Part shown: piece by piece, positions 9,352-17,837 of the stretch | How the letters are laid out: each line of letters opens with the position of its first letter | Position numbering within the stretch: position 1 is the stretch's first letter | Source of the DNA: Confluentibacter citreus | GTDB lineage: Bacteria > Bacteroidota > Bacteroidia > Flavobacteriales > Flavobacteriaceae | DNA length: 64,000 nt | Direction: 5' to 3' | Assembly (NCBI RefSeq): GCF_002807055.1 | Contig: NZ_NIXN01000003.1 | Span: forward strand, 1-64,000 | Program-made: the position numbers and the translations under genes | The notes under the pieces: generated by a model | Told to the model about the DNA's origin: nothing | Seen by the model: only the letters and a program-made list of their open reading frames with translations | Database searches by the model: none

Positions 9352-10647
9352 TTACAACAATCCCCACGACCATAATTTATCTGAATCCTCGCTCCATCGA
9401 TCACCAATATCAGTTCTATAATAACTATTGTTGATTATGATGTTGCTTATTCGGTTATACATCATTTTTTGGGCATCTTTCATAGTCGTTCCTGTTCCCG
9501 TTACCAAAACAGCAATCCCTATCTCTCCTGTTATTAACCATTCATCATTAATTTTCTTTAAGTGCATGGGGTGAACGCCTTCTTTTCCATTCTTTTTAAA
9601 AACCACCACAGCGTCTTTAGAAAAAAGTCGGAATGTCTTTTTATCGTCAAAAGGAAATGGCGGCACAACAATAAAAGCACCAACTTGAAATCCTTTTCTA
9701 ACATTGATTTTAAATTTTTGCTTAGATGCGAGTTTATAAAATAACTCCCCTATGGGTTCTATAATACCAGCTCTTTGGATAAATATTTGTGGATAACCAA
9801 AACGTGATGTAAACTCTAATGGATAAATACCATTGCCATTAACAATGCAATTAATATCAATATGCCCAATGAAATTATGTTTTGCCAAGGTATTTTGAAA
9901 CTTTAAAAGCGTTGCTTCAAAAATGGGTGAATCTTTGGTCCAGAACATGCTTGTTCCCATTTCGCCCGTAGAAACTCCTAATTCCTTTGGAAATAACTTT
10001 TTATGTTCGAACGTGATGTTGATTGGGTAAATAAATTCATTGCCATTAAAAAAGGCCGCAATGGAAATTTCGACACCTTTTACTTTCCGCTGTAATTGGA
10101 AATTTCCAAAATTATCGCCCCAAGATTTTTCGTAGGCTTTTAAAACCCTAATAACATCTAAGCCTTCGTCATCACTCCCAACAAATAATAATTGTTTTAA
10201 TTCTTGGGTTTCTCCGCAGGGTTTAAGCACATATGAATTTGGATTTTGTTCAATATAATTTATTGCGTCTTTAAACGAAACAAATTCTTTTGAGGGCAAT
10301 ACTTTTATTTTGTGTTTTTGCAATTCAGCTTGACCAAAGTTTCTGTCCAGTTCCAGATTATCGGTGTATTCCGTTCCACCAATAACCAATTTGCCGTCAG
10401 TTCTCAATTGGGTAGCAATTTTACCATAACCAGTATAATCAAAAACAATCACATCGGCCCAATCAACATGCTCTTCCCATTTCGTGACTTTTTTCACAAA
10501 ACCAAGACCAATTTCTTTAGAGGATTTATCTTCTATAAATAATTTAACCTCGTTTCCTTCCTGTAAGGTTGTATATGCAATGTCCAAAGATTCTCCCCAT
10601 TTGGAAATGAAAAGGAATTTTTTACTTGAAGTTTGATTTGTTTTCAC
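9352..10647 (-). CDS. PurD-like ATP-grasp ligase of unknown substrate
   Basis: 431 residues. Residues ~8-110 form a Rossmann-like N-domain (F-L-F-I-S-K-W-G-E-S-L-D). Residues ~120-340 form an ATP-grasp fold with Y-V-L-K-P-C-G-E-T (P-loop-like), E-I-S-I-A-A-F and G-H-I-D-I-N-C-I-V...P-L-E-F-T-S-R-F-G-Y-P (Mg2+ ligands). The C-terminus contains Y-Y-R-T-D-I-G-D-R-W, as in glycinamide ribonucleotide synthetase. It is probably not the cell's purD: it lacks the standard PurD opening glycine-rich loop, and it is paired with a GNAT gene rather than purine genes. A carboxylate-amine ligase reaction is expected. Confidence 0.72.
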   Translation of the reverse strand: MKTNQTSSKKFLFISKWGESLDIAYTTLQEGNEVKLFIEDKSSKEIGLGFVKKVTKWEEHVDWADVIVFDYTGYGKIATQLRTDGKLVIGGTEYTDNLELDRNFGQAELQKHKIKVLPSKEFVSFKDAINYIEQNPNSYVLKPCGETQELKQLLFVGSDDEGLDVIRVLKAYEKSWGDNFGNFQLQRKVKGVEISIAAFFNGNEFIYPINITFEHKKLFPKELGVSTGEMGTSMFWTKDSPIFEATLLKFQNTLAKHNFIGHIDINCIVNGNGIYPLEFTSRFGYPQIFIQRAGIIEPIGELFYKLASKQKFKINVRKGFQVGAFIVVPPFPFDDKKTFRLFSKDAVVVFKKNGKEGVHPMHLKKINDEWLITGEIGIAVLVTGTGTTMKDAQKMMYNRISNIIINNSYYRTDIGDRWSEDSDKLWSWGLL

Positions 10648-10772
10648 TTGAAAAAAAGACTGAAATTATTCATTATTTGAATGCGATTGTGGTATAGTAA
10701 TTTTATGCGAATTTATACAAATAACACGTTCGTTATTCATTTGATATGCTAAAATTTGAAAAATATATGAGC

Positions 10773-10804
10773 AAAAAAAAGCCTATCAATTTTCGTGATA
10801 GGCT
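10773..10804 (-). terminator. Terminator of secDF
   Basis: Stem GCCTATCA/TGATAGGC (10781-10788 with 10796-10803), followed on the minus strand by T8 (10773-10780), directly after secDF. Confidence 0.85.
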
Positions 10805-10827
10805 CCTATTAAAGAAAAAATTTTGAG

Positions 10828-13812
10828 TTAGTTTTTTTTCTTTTTTTCTTCTGATTTGTTAATGGTGTCGTACATTATTGGTGTCGCAATAAACAAAGAT
10901 GAATAAGTCCCTACAACAATACCAACTATTAATGCAAACATAAATCCTCTAATGGATTCTCCGCCAAATATAAAGATTGTTAATAACACTACCAAAGTAG
11001 TTAACGATGTATTTAATGTTCTTCCTAATGTACTACTTAAGGATACATCAACAATTTTATTAAAATTCCATGTAGTGTGTTCATTAACATATTCCCTGAC
11101 CCTATCAAAAACAATTACCGTGTCATTCAATGAATAACCAATTACCGTAAGGATAGCTGCTATAAACGCTTGGTCTACTTCCATGCTAAAAGGCATGAAT
11201 TTGTAGGTTAAAGAGAACACACCCAATACAATTAATACATCATGAAATACCGCTGCAACTGCCCCTAGGGAGAATTGCCATTTTTTAAAACGTAATAAAA
11301 TATAAAGGAACACGACGATTAACGACCCAAGTATAGCCCAAAATGATGCTTGTTTTATATCGTCAGCTATTGTTGGACTTACTTTAAAAGATTGCATAAG
11401 CCCAACTGTTTTAGTATCAGAATCACTAATAAAATCTTCATAAGTCAGTCCACTTAAATAAGGCTGTAAAACTGTAAACAATTTACTTCTAATTTCTTCG
11501 TCTACTTCAGCACTAGTTTCATCGATTTTATACTTGGTTGTTATTTTTAACTGATTGCTAGTTCCAAATGTTTTTGCATCAGCACTTCCAAAAGCATCAG
11601 AAAGTACATTTGTGATTTCAGTAGGACTAACATCTTGTGTAAAGCGAACTTGATATGTTCTTCCACCCACAAAATCTACGCCTTGATCTAAACTATTGGT
11701 AAATAAAGAACCTAAACTTACTATAATAAAAATACTAGAAATGATATAGGCTACTTTTCGTTTCTTTAAAAATTCAATATTTATATTTCTGAAAAGGTTT
11801 TTAGTAATAGGTGTTGAAAACTCTAATTTCCCTCCTTTGTTTATATACCAATCAACAAACAATCTGGTGATGAATATGGCCGTAAATAATGATGTTACAA
11901 TACCTATTAATAACGTAGTTGCAAATCCTTTAATAGGCCCCGTTCCAAAAACAAATAAAATTAAAGCAGTTAAACCTGTTGTAATGTTAGCATCTAAAAT
12001 GGAAGATAGCGCATTACTAAATCCATCTTGGATAGCTTCTTTTTGTCCTTTACCTTTTGCCAATTCTTCCCTGATACGTTCAAAGATGATGACATTAGCA
12101 TCAACCGACATACCTATAGTAAGTACAATACCGGCAATACCAGGTAAAGTTAATACAGCTCCCAATCCAGAAAGAACACCAAAAATCAAGACAATATTAA
12201 ATACCATGGCTATATCAGCAAAACCACCTGCTTTGCCATAGTAAACAATCATCCAGACTAATACTAGTGCCAAAGCAATCATAAATGACGTTGTTCCACT
12301 ATCAATAGACTCTTGACCTAAAGAAGGCCCTACGACTTCACTAGCAATAATTTCGGCTCTTGCTGGTAATTTACCAGCACGTAATACATTTGCTAAATCT
12401 ATGGCTTCATTTAATGTGAAATTTCCTGATATTTCAGAGCTTCCTCCTGATATCGGTCCCGTTGTTACGCCTGGTGCAGAATAAACCACATTATCTAAAA
12501 CAATGGCAATCTGACTTCCTTGAGAAAAAGCTTTCCCTGTCATTTCCTCCCAAATCTTAGCGCCTTTAGCATTCATTTGCATAGATACTGCTGGTTTTCC
12601 AGTAGGACCATATACATTTCTAGCATCAACAACAACAGCTCCACTTAGCTCAGGTATATTATCCCTATTTCCGACAAGCGCATATAAATCTACTATTTCA
12701 CTATTAGCCTCTGGTTTACCAAATGCAAACTTAACGTAACGCTGTTCTGCTGGAAGTAATGCTCTTACTTGAGGCATGTTTAAGTATTTAAGGACAGTTT
12801 CTTTATCCTTGATTTCAAATCTTCCAACAACAGGGCCTCCTTGATAACCCATTCCTCTCCATAAATCAACTAATGGATTGTTTGAGGTATTTGCTGTAGA
12901 ATCTATACTGGTTGCTCCTAAAAGATCATCAATTTTAGAATCTTGGGCATTTTCATCGTCTTCATTTTCAACTTCAGTAGTATTGGTTTTAACATCAACA
13001 ATGCCTTTCAAAACATCATTAGCTTGTTGTATAAATGGCAAAAACTGTTCTCCTCTATAGGCATCCCAAAACTCTAATTGAGCTGTACTTTGCAATAAGG
13101 TTGATGCTCTTTCTATATCTTTAACACCTGGCAATTCAACCAAAATACGCCCAGAATTACCTAAACGTTGGATGTTTGGAGACGTTACACCAAACTCATC
13201 GATACGTTTACGCAACACTTCAAAAGCAGATGTGATTGATTCATCAATTTTAGTAGTAATAACACTTTTAACTTGGTCATCAGACATGCTTCCTTCAATC
13301 TCACCATCTAGTTCTTTTGTATAAAAAATATCTGGGGATGCCAATTTAGTATCACCTTTAATTTTATCAAAAGCTATAAAGAAATCTTCTAAATAGGTGT
13401 TTTGGCTGTTCTTTTGAAGTTCGCTAGCATCATCTAACGCTTTATTGAAAACCGGGCTTTTAGTATTATTAGCTAATCCTTTCAAAATATCTTTCACAGA
13501 TATTTGTAAAATAACATTAATACCTCCTTTTAAATCCAATCCAAGGTTCATGGCCTTTTGCTTTACCTCATCATAAGTGTATTTTGCAACACCCATGTTA
13601 AATACAGTATCTTTCGCAATGGATTGTAAGTAACTTGCTTCGTCGTTACTTCGTTTTTCCCTATAGTCGGGTTCAGTATCAGGAATTTTACTTATTGCAA
13701 CTGCTTCGGCATTGCTCTCTATTTGGTTTGCTTTAAATGTGAATGATAATTGGTAAATACTTACCAAACCAAACAAAATCGCAAACAATTTTACTAGTCC
13801 TTTATTTTGCAT
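10828..13812 (-). CDS. secDF: Protein translocase subunit SecDF (fused)
   Basis: 994 residues, a fusion of SecD and SecF as is usual in Bacteroidota. It works with SecYEG in the inner membrane and uses the proton gradient to pull proteins through. The first transmembrane helix is at residues 8-24. The large P1 periplasmic domain (to ~500) begins its translocation-type motif with L-G-L-D-L-K-G-G-I-N-V and has V-L-R-K-R-I-D-E-F-G-V. The SecD membrane half ends with the I-G-M-S-V-D-A-N-V-I-I-F-E-R motif. The SecF half begins around residue 665, has D-Q-G-V-D-F-V-G-G, and ends with Y-S-L-N-D-T-V-I-V-F-D-R-V-R-E. All signature motifs are intact. It is preceded by a strong promoter and followed by a terminator. 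Confidence 0.97.
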   Translation of the reverse strand: MQNKGLVKLFAILFGLVSIYQLSFTFKANQIESNAEAVAISKIPDTEPDYREKRSNDEASYLQSIAKDTVFNMGVAKYTYDEVKQKAMNLGLDLKGGINVILQISVKDILKGLANNTKSPVFNKALDDASELQKNSQNTYLEDFFIAFDKIKGDTKLASPDIFYTKELDGEIEGSMSDDQVKSVITTKIDESITSAFEVLRKRIDEFGVTSPNIQRLGNSGRILVELPGVKDIERASTLLQSTAQLEFWDAYRGEQFLPFIQQANDVLKGIVDVKTNTTEVENEDDENAQDSKIDDLLGATSIDSTANTSNNPLVDLWRGMGYQGGPVVGRFEIKDKETVLKYLNMPQVRALLPAEQRYVKFAFGKPEANSEIVDLYALVGNRDNIPELSGAVVVDARNVYGPTGKPAVSMQMNAKGAKIWEEMTGKAFSQGSQIAIVLDNVVYSAPGVTTGPISGGSSEISGNFTLNEAIDLANVLRAGKLPARAEIIASEVVGPSLGQESIDSGTTSFMIALALVLVWMIVYYGKAGGFADIAMVFNIVLIFGVLSGLGAVLTLPGIAGIVLTIGMSVDANVIIFERIREELAKGKGQKEAIQDGFSNALSSILDANITTGLTALILFVFGTGPIKGFATTLLIGIVTSLFTAIFITRLFVDWYINKGGKLEFSTPITKNLFRNINIEFLKKRKVAYIISSIFIIVSLGSLFTNSLDQGVDFVGGRTYQVRFTQDVSPTEITNVLSDAFGSADAKTFGTSNQLKITTKYKIDETSAEVDEEIRSKLFTVLQPYLSGLTYEDFISDSDTKTVGLMQSFKVSPTIADDIKQASFWAILGSLIVVFLYILLRFKKWQFSLGAVAAVFHDVLIVLGVFSLTYKFMPFSMEVDQAFIAAILTVIGYSLNDTVIVFDRVREYVNEHTTWNFNKIVDVSLSSTLGRTLNTSLTTLVVLLTIFIFGGESIRGFMFALIVGIVVGTYSSLFIATPIMYDTINKSEEKKKKN

Positions 13813-13846
13813 TATTTATTGTTTTTGGTCAAATTTTTTAAACGAG

Positions 13847-13876
13847 CAAATATAGAATTTACCGATGATTTGACAA
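13847..13876 (-). promoter_or_regulatory. Promoter of secDF
   Basis: Minus-strand -33 TTG (13874-13876) and -7 TATATTTG (13847-13854) with exactly 19 nt between. The leader is about 28 nt to the ATG at 13812. A perfect Bacteroidota-type promoter. Confidence 0.8.
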
Positions 13877-13923
13877 TTGTTTTTTTATGATTATAAATGA
13901 TTGTTTATAGCTTTTACATTAAT

Positions 13924-13951
13924 AAAAAAGCTCATATGAAATAGCTTTTTT
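13924..13951 (-). terminator. Weak terminator after the small exported protein gene
   Basis: AAAAAAGCT (13924-13932) pairs with AGCTTTTTT (13943-13951) around a 10-nt loop. It lies 9 nt after the stop at 13961. The stem is AT-rich, so strength is uncertain. Confidence 0.5.
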
Positions 13952-13960
13952 ATGATTAAA

Positions 13961-14590
13961 CTAGCTATAGTCATGAATCCCCATCATTAATGGTCCTGCT
14001 CTACCATCTGGGATTTTATTTGAAGTAATATCTATAGCAATGGCAATACTTTTTCGGAATTTAAAGGTCTCTTTTAAAACATTAGCTGTATTAACAAAGC
14101 CAATTTGAGTAATGGATACTAATAGATTAGGAATAAAGAACCGACTGTTCTCGGTTTTAAGCTCTGTAGCATATTTTCCGCCTTCAAATCCAGCATCCTG
14201 TTTTTTAATCTCAAATACATCAATATCATAAGACCTTGAATTTTTTTCGGAGGGTGATTTAGTAGGTTTATTATCCTGATTAGGATAAATGTAACCAAGC
14301 TCTAAGTCTTTTTCTTTAGAAAGCAGTTTTTTTATACTGGCAACATCTGTATCACTATAATAGGTGATCTTTAAATTTCCTTTTTGGGATTCTTTTACAT
14401 GAATTTGATTCGCGCCAATCGCTAGCAACTGTTTTTTTATGATAGCAACGGCATTTTGAGCTTCGTCTGATGTTACCTTATCATCAGTAAACCGTAAAAC
14501 GATTTCCTGATTTGGCAAACAAACTTGCTGCTGACTGGCAATACCAATCAAGGCAATTACCAGCAATAAAAAGCACCATCTCAATTTCAT
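13961..14590 (-). CDS. Small exported protein with a SecD-P1-like repeat region
   Basis: 209 residues with a signal peptide or single N-terminal helix (residues 4-19). Residues ~25-90 (V-L-R-F-T-D-D-K-V-T, I-I-K-K-Q-L-L-A-I-G-A, then L-K-I-T-Y-Y-S-D-T-D-V-A-S-I-K-K-L-L) have the beta-alpha-beta arrangement of the SecD/SecF periplasmic domains. It lies directly upstream of secDF in the same direction. I do not recognise a named family, and any link to protein export is inference. The -7 promoter element ends only 4 nt before the ATG, so the mRNA may be nearly leaderless. Confidence 0.7.
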   Translation of the reverse strand: MKLRWCFLLLVIALIGIASQQQVCLPNQEIVLRFTDDKVTSDEAQNAVAIIKKQLLAIGANQIHVKESQKGNLKITYYSDTDVASIKKLLSKEKDLELGYIYPNQDNKPTKSPSEKNSRSYDIDVFEIKKQDAGFEGGKYATELKTENSRFFIPNLLVSITQIGFVNTANVLKETFKFRKSIAIAIDITSNKIPDGRAGPLMMGIHDYS

Positions 14591-14594
14591 GCGC

Positions 14595-14602
14595 CAAATA
14601 TA
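14595..14602 (-). promoter_or_regulatory. Promoter -7 element touching the start of the small exported protein gene
   Basis: Minus-strand TATATTTG, then GCGC, then the ATG at 14590. The preceding T-tract belongs to the mdh terminator, so terminator and promoter overlap. No clear TTG at -33. Confidence 0.6.
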
Positions 14603-14635
14603 AAAAAATAAAGACTGCTTGTTAGCAGTCTTTAA
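14601..14635 (-). terminator. Terminator of mdh
   Basis: Stem AAAGACTGCT (14610-14619) pairs with AGCAGTCTTT (14624-14633), loop TGTT. On the minus strand it is followed by an A/T run with seven T. It overlaps the next promoter. Confidence 0.8.
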
Positions 14636-14664
14636 ATAAAAATCAATTAATAAGCTATTGAATA

Positions 14665-15591
14665 TTATAATTCCAATAAATCATTTACTTTTTGAACGCC
14701 ATCGGCACTCTCTTTCATATTAGCAACTTCAGCATTATTTAACTTGATATTGATGATTTCTTCTATACCTTTTTTACCTAATACAACTGGTACTCCAAGG
14801 CAAATATCATTAAACCCATACTCACCTTCTAACAATGCCGAACAAGGGAATACTTTTTTGGTATCGCAAGCAATAGCCTGAACCATTGCAGAAACCGCAG
14901 CACCAGGTGCATACCACGCAGAAGTGCCTAGTAATTTAGTAAGTGTTGCTCCTCCAACTTTAGTATCTTCTGCTACTTGATTTAATCGTTCTTCTGATAA
15001 AAATTCTGAAACTGGCACACCATTTCTTGTAGCCAAACGCGTTAGAGGAATCATTCCTGTGTCACTATGGCCAGCAATAACCATTCCATCAACATCACTA
15101 ATGGGGCCTCCAAGAGCTTCTGCCAATCTGTATTTAAAACGAGCAGAATCTAAAGCACCACCCATTCCTATGATTTTATGTTTAGGCAAATTGGTAGATT
15201 TATGAACCAAATATGCCATAGTATCCATCGGATTACTTACAACGATTATAATTGTGTTTGGAGAATATTGTACCAAACTAGATGATACCGTTTTTACAAT
15301 CCCTGCATTAATACTAATTAATTCCTCGCGGGTCATTCCTGGTTTTCTAGGTATCCCTGAAGTAATAACACAAACATCACTATTCGCTGTTTTGCTATAA
15401 TCATTTGTAATCCCTGTGATTTTTGTATCAAACCCGTTTAACGATGCGGTTTGCATTAAATCCATGGCTTTACCTTCCGCATAGCCTTCTTTAATGTCTA
15501 ACAAAATGACTTCGGAAGCAAAATTTTTAATAGCAATATATTCCGCACAACTTGCACCTACTGCTCCTGCACCAACTACTGTAATTTTCAT
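14665..15591 (-). CDS. mdh: Malate dehydrogenase
   Basis: 308 residues. It interconverts malate and oxaloacetate with NAD in the TCA cycle and belongs to the LDH-like MDH type common in Bacteroidota. The nucleotide-binding G-A-G-A-V-G is at residues 7-12, and the substrate-binding R-K-P-G-M-T-R-E loop is near residues 82-89. N-P-M-D-T follows near 120, and the catalytic His is in I-A-G-H-S-D-T-G-M near 174. Length is normal and no residue is missing. Terminator at 14601-14635. Confidence 0.96.
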   Translation of the reverse strand: MKITVVGAGAVGASCAEYIAIKNFASEVILLDIKEGYAEGKAMDLMQTASLNGFDTKITGITNDYSKTANSDVCVITSGIPRKPGMTREELISINAGIVKTVSSSLVQYSPNTIIIVVSNPMDTMAYLVHKSTNLPKHKIIGMGGALDSARFKYRLAEALGGPISDVDGMVIAGHSDTGMIPLTRLATRNGVPVSEFLSEERLNQVAEDTKVGGATLTKLLGTSAWYAPGAAVSAMVQAIACDTKKVFPCSALLEGEYGFNDICLGVPVVLGKKGIEEIINIKLNNAEVANMKESADGVQKVNDLLEL

Positions 15592-15706
15592 AAGTTTATT
15601 ATTTAAAAAGTTTTTATTTATCTAAATTCTAACCAAAATTGGGATTTATTTTTATCGGAAAATATGATTTTTGTTTGGTAATATTAACATTTAAAACCAT
15701 GTAAGG

Positions 15707-15714
15707 CAAAAGTA
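15707..15714 (-). promoter_or_regulatory. Promoter -7 element of mdh
   Basis: Minus-strand TACTTTTG (TAnnTTTG), giving a leader of about 110 nt before the mdh ATG at 15591. The -33 region overlaps the A-tract of the neighbouring terminator and shows no TTG, so support is limited. Confidence 0.4.
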
Positions 15715-15734
15715 TAAATTAAAATGTTCTTAAT

Positions 15735-15766
15735 AAAAAAAGTGCGGGATTAAATCCCGCACTTTT
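15735..15766 (-). terminator. Terminator of the DUF6588 gene
   Basis: A 10-bp stem AGTGCGGGAT (15741-15750) / ATCCCGCACT (15754-15763) with loop TAA. An A-tract on the left side becomes T6 on the minus strand. Confidence 0.88.
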
Positions 15767-15832
15767 CTAACATCCAACTAATAACTAAAAATAAACTAAT
15801 TCAAACAATTAAAATATGACTCTTTAATATTT

Positions 15833-16849
15833 TTATCTAAATCCGAAATTTACACCTACTGAAAAAGCATTAAATTCGGCTATATGGTATTCAGCGTTTA
15901 ATCTAAAAAAACCTAATTTTAGTTTTGTGCCAACAGTACCTCTCACTCCAGACACCTCGCTTGAAACTGAGAATGGATCTACAATATCTTCAGAAGTTAT
16001 GATTCCATTAGATATTCTATAAGTTCCCAATAAATCGGATTCTGATTTTCCTTTGATATAACCAACACCACCGTAAAAATTAATGACAGGCAATTTGGTT
16101 GATGCTATCATTTGAAACAACCACGTATTTGTAGCAGTCTCCAAACGTTGATTTTCACCCCCTACACTAGAAGATTCATCTAAATTGTACGAACCGTCTA
16201 AATGTGTGTAAGCAACCAATCCAGATATGGCGACAGGTAAAATTTTATCTGCCGGTAGCCATTTTGTAATTTCAAATTGCACTCCCGCTCCATACATACT
16301 TAATGAAACGTCGTCTGTTTTTATTTTTGGCACAAATCGTGCCTTAACCTCAATGCCTTTGCTAAGACCTAAAGCACCTTGAATGAATGCCGTAGGAATT
16401 AAATTTATATTTCCTGAACCAATACCACTTGGTAAGGTAATTTGTTCTGTTTGTTGACCAAAAATGGGATCATCATAGGTTATTAAAACATCTATATCGG
16501 GATTATTCTCGCCTAACAACGTTGAAACTGTTTGCGAATTTGGTCCTTGAACAAATTGCACGTTATTGTACAAATCTGTGTTCATCAAGAATGATTTGTG
16601 ATCGTTTTTTACTGAGGCTGCGTTTGCAATAATTGAAATCTCAAAACCTCCCAAAGGCTTAGCATCGGCAGTATTAAACCAGTTTGAATTCATACTATAC
16701 ATTAACCCATTAGTTCCAGGGGCTAAATAATCGTTGGCAAAACGCTGAGCATCTTCAACACCAGCAGACAACAAAACGTCTAAATCATTTTGAGCCTTTA
16801 AAGAAATAGTTGCTACAAACAATAATAATAGTAAGGCTATTTTTTTCAT
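15833..16849 (-). CDS. DUF6588 outer-membrane-like protein
   Basis: 338 residues with a clear signal peptide (residues 1-19, L-K-A-Q). The remainder alternates short beta-strands and turns. It contains A-Q-R-F-A-N-D-Y-L-A-P-G-T-N-G-L near residue 34 and ends F-S-V-G-V-N-F-G-F-R, a typical outer-membrane barrel ending. It matches the DUF6588 pattern that I know from Flavobacteriaceae. Function unknown. Strong promoter upstream and terminator downstream, so it is a single-gene unit. Confidence 0.8.
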   Translation of the reverse strand: MKKIALLLLLFVATISLKAQNDLDVLLSAGVEDAQRFANDYLAPGTNGLMYSMNSNWFNTADAKPLGGFEISIIANAASVKNDHKSFLMNTDLYNNVQFVQGPNSQTVSTLLGENNPDIDVLITYDDPIFGQQTEQITLPSGIGSGNINLIPTAFIQGALGLSKGIEVKARFVPKIKTDDVSLSMYGAGVQFEITKWLPADKILPVAISGLVAYTHLDGSYNLDESSSVGGENQRLETATNTWLFQMIASTKLPVINFYGGVGYIKGKSESDLLGTYRISNGIITSEDIVDPFSVSSEVSGVRGTVGTKLKLGFFRLNAEYHIAEFNAFSVGVNFGFR

Positions 16850-16870
16850 TCTTTATTAAATTTGAATGTA

Positions 16871-16900
16871 CAAATATATACAAAAAACGGCTCAAAACAA
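16871..16900 (-). promoter_or_regulatory. Promoter of the DUF6588 gene
   Basis: Minus-strand TTG (16898-16900), 19-nt spacer, TATATTTG (16871-16878). Leader of about 15 nt. Confidence 0.8.
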
Positions 16901-17048
16901 CTTTTTATCTAAAAAAATTGCATTTTATCGATATTTATAAGGTTTTTAATAAAAAACATAAGAAAATTAACAATACATTAATTAGTGATGATGATTTAAC
17001 TTCAAACAAATATTTAATAAAAGTATGTAGTTTAGCAAACAGATACCC

Positions 17049-17828
17049 ATGACTATGAAATATAAAGTTTTAGCAACATTAATGTTTACATTAATTATTC
17101 TACAATCCTGTAGTAAAGATGACATTGATAATGCTGCTAATGGCATAAATAAAATTGGCAACAAACAAACCACTGGAAGTTCTGCCAATGATATACTTTC
17201 TGCTACAAAATTTAAAAGCATTGTAATTGAGCTAGCTTATGTAGAAGGTTTTGAACCTACGGCTAATGCTGTTGATAATTTTAAAAACTTTATAAATTCA
17301 ACATCTAACAAACCGGAGGGCATAAGCGTTATAAAAAAATCCATACCCTCTCTAGGGAATGCAAAATACTCTATTGAAGAAATTGCAGATATTGAAGAAA
17401 CTAACAGAACAAAATATAATAATGGAGAACAAATTGCTTTGTGGGTGTTTTTTACTGATGGAAAGTCTGATAAAGATAGTGATGAAACGGTTGTTTTGGG
17501 CATCGCCTATAGAAATACATCCTTTGTAGTTTTTGAAGAAACCATTAGAAGTTTTAGTGATAGCCCGTTTGAACCAAATAGAAGTTTGCTAGAAGCTACG
17601 GTTATAAATCATGAATTTGGTCACTTATTGGGGCTTACCAATTTCGGAACTGATTTACAATCGCCACATGAAGATCCAGAACACACGAGACATTGTAATG
17701 TAACAAGTTGTTTAATGTATTGGGAAGCCGTATCTCCATCAGGATTAAATGGTATTATGAATGGAAATTCACCTCCACAACTAGACGCTCAATGCATAGC
17801 AGATTTACAGGCTAATGGTGGTAAATAA
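17049..17828 (+). CDS. Zinc metalloprotease-like lipoprotein
   Basis: 259 residues. A lipoprotein signal with I-I-L-Q-S-C at about Cys18 predicts a membrane-anchored periplasmic or surface protein. The zinc-binding motif H-E-F-G-H-L-L-G-L lies near residue 188 (HExxHxxGx). It is followed by M-Y-W-E-A (a Met-turn-like segment of the metzincin type) near residue 224. It should cleave peptides, with an unknown target. An alternative ATG two codons downstream is possible. It converges with the oxidoreductase gene (9 bp apart) and has no terminator. Confidence 0.85.
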   Translation: MTMKYKVLATLMFTLIILQSCSKDDIDNAANGINKIGNKQTTGSSANDILSATKFKSIVIELAYVEGFEPTANAVDNFKNFINSTSNKPEGISVIKKSIPSLGNAKYSIEEIADIEETNRTKYNNGEQIALWVFFTDGKSDKDSDETVVLGIAYRNTSFVVFEETIRSFSDSPFEPNRSLLEATVINHEFGHLLGLTNFGTDLQSPHEDPEHTRHCNVTSCLMYWEAVSPSGLNGIMNGNSPPQLDAQCIADLQANGGK

Positions 17829-17837
17829 AAATGGTCT

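Noticed and set aside
9345-9407. Earlier TTG start for the GNAT gene at 9407
   Set aside because: It would overlap the ATP-grasp gene by 56 bp, while ATG at 9347 gives a natural 4-bp gap and a normal N-terminus.
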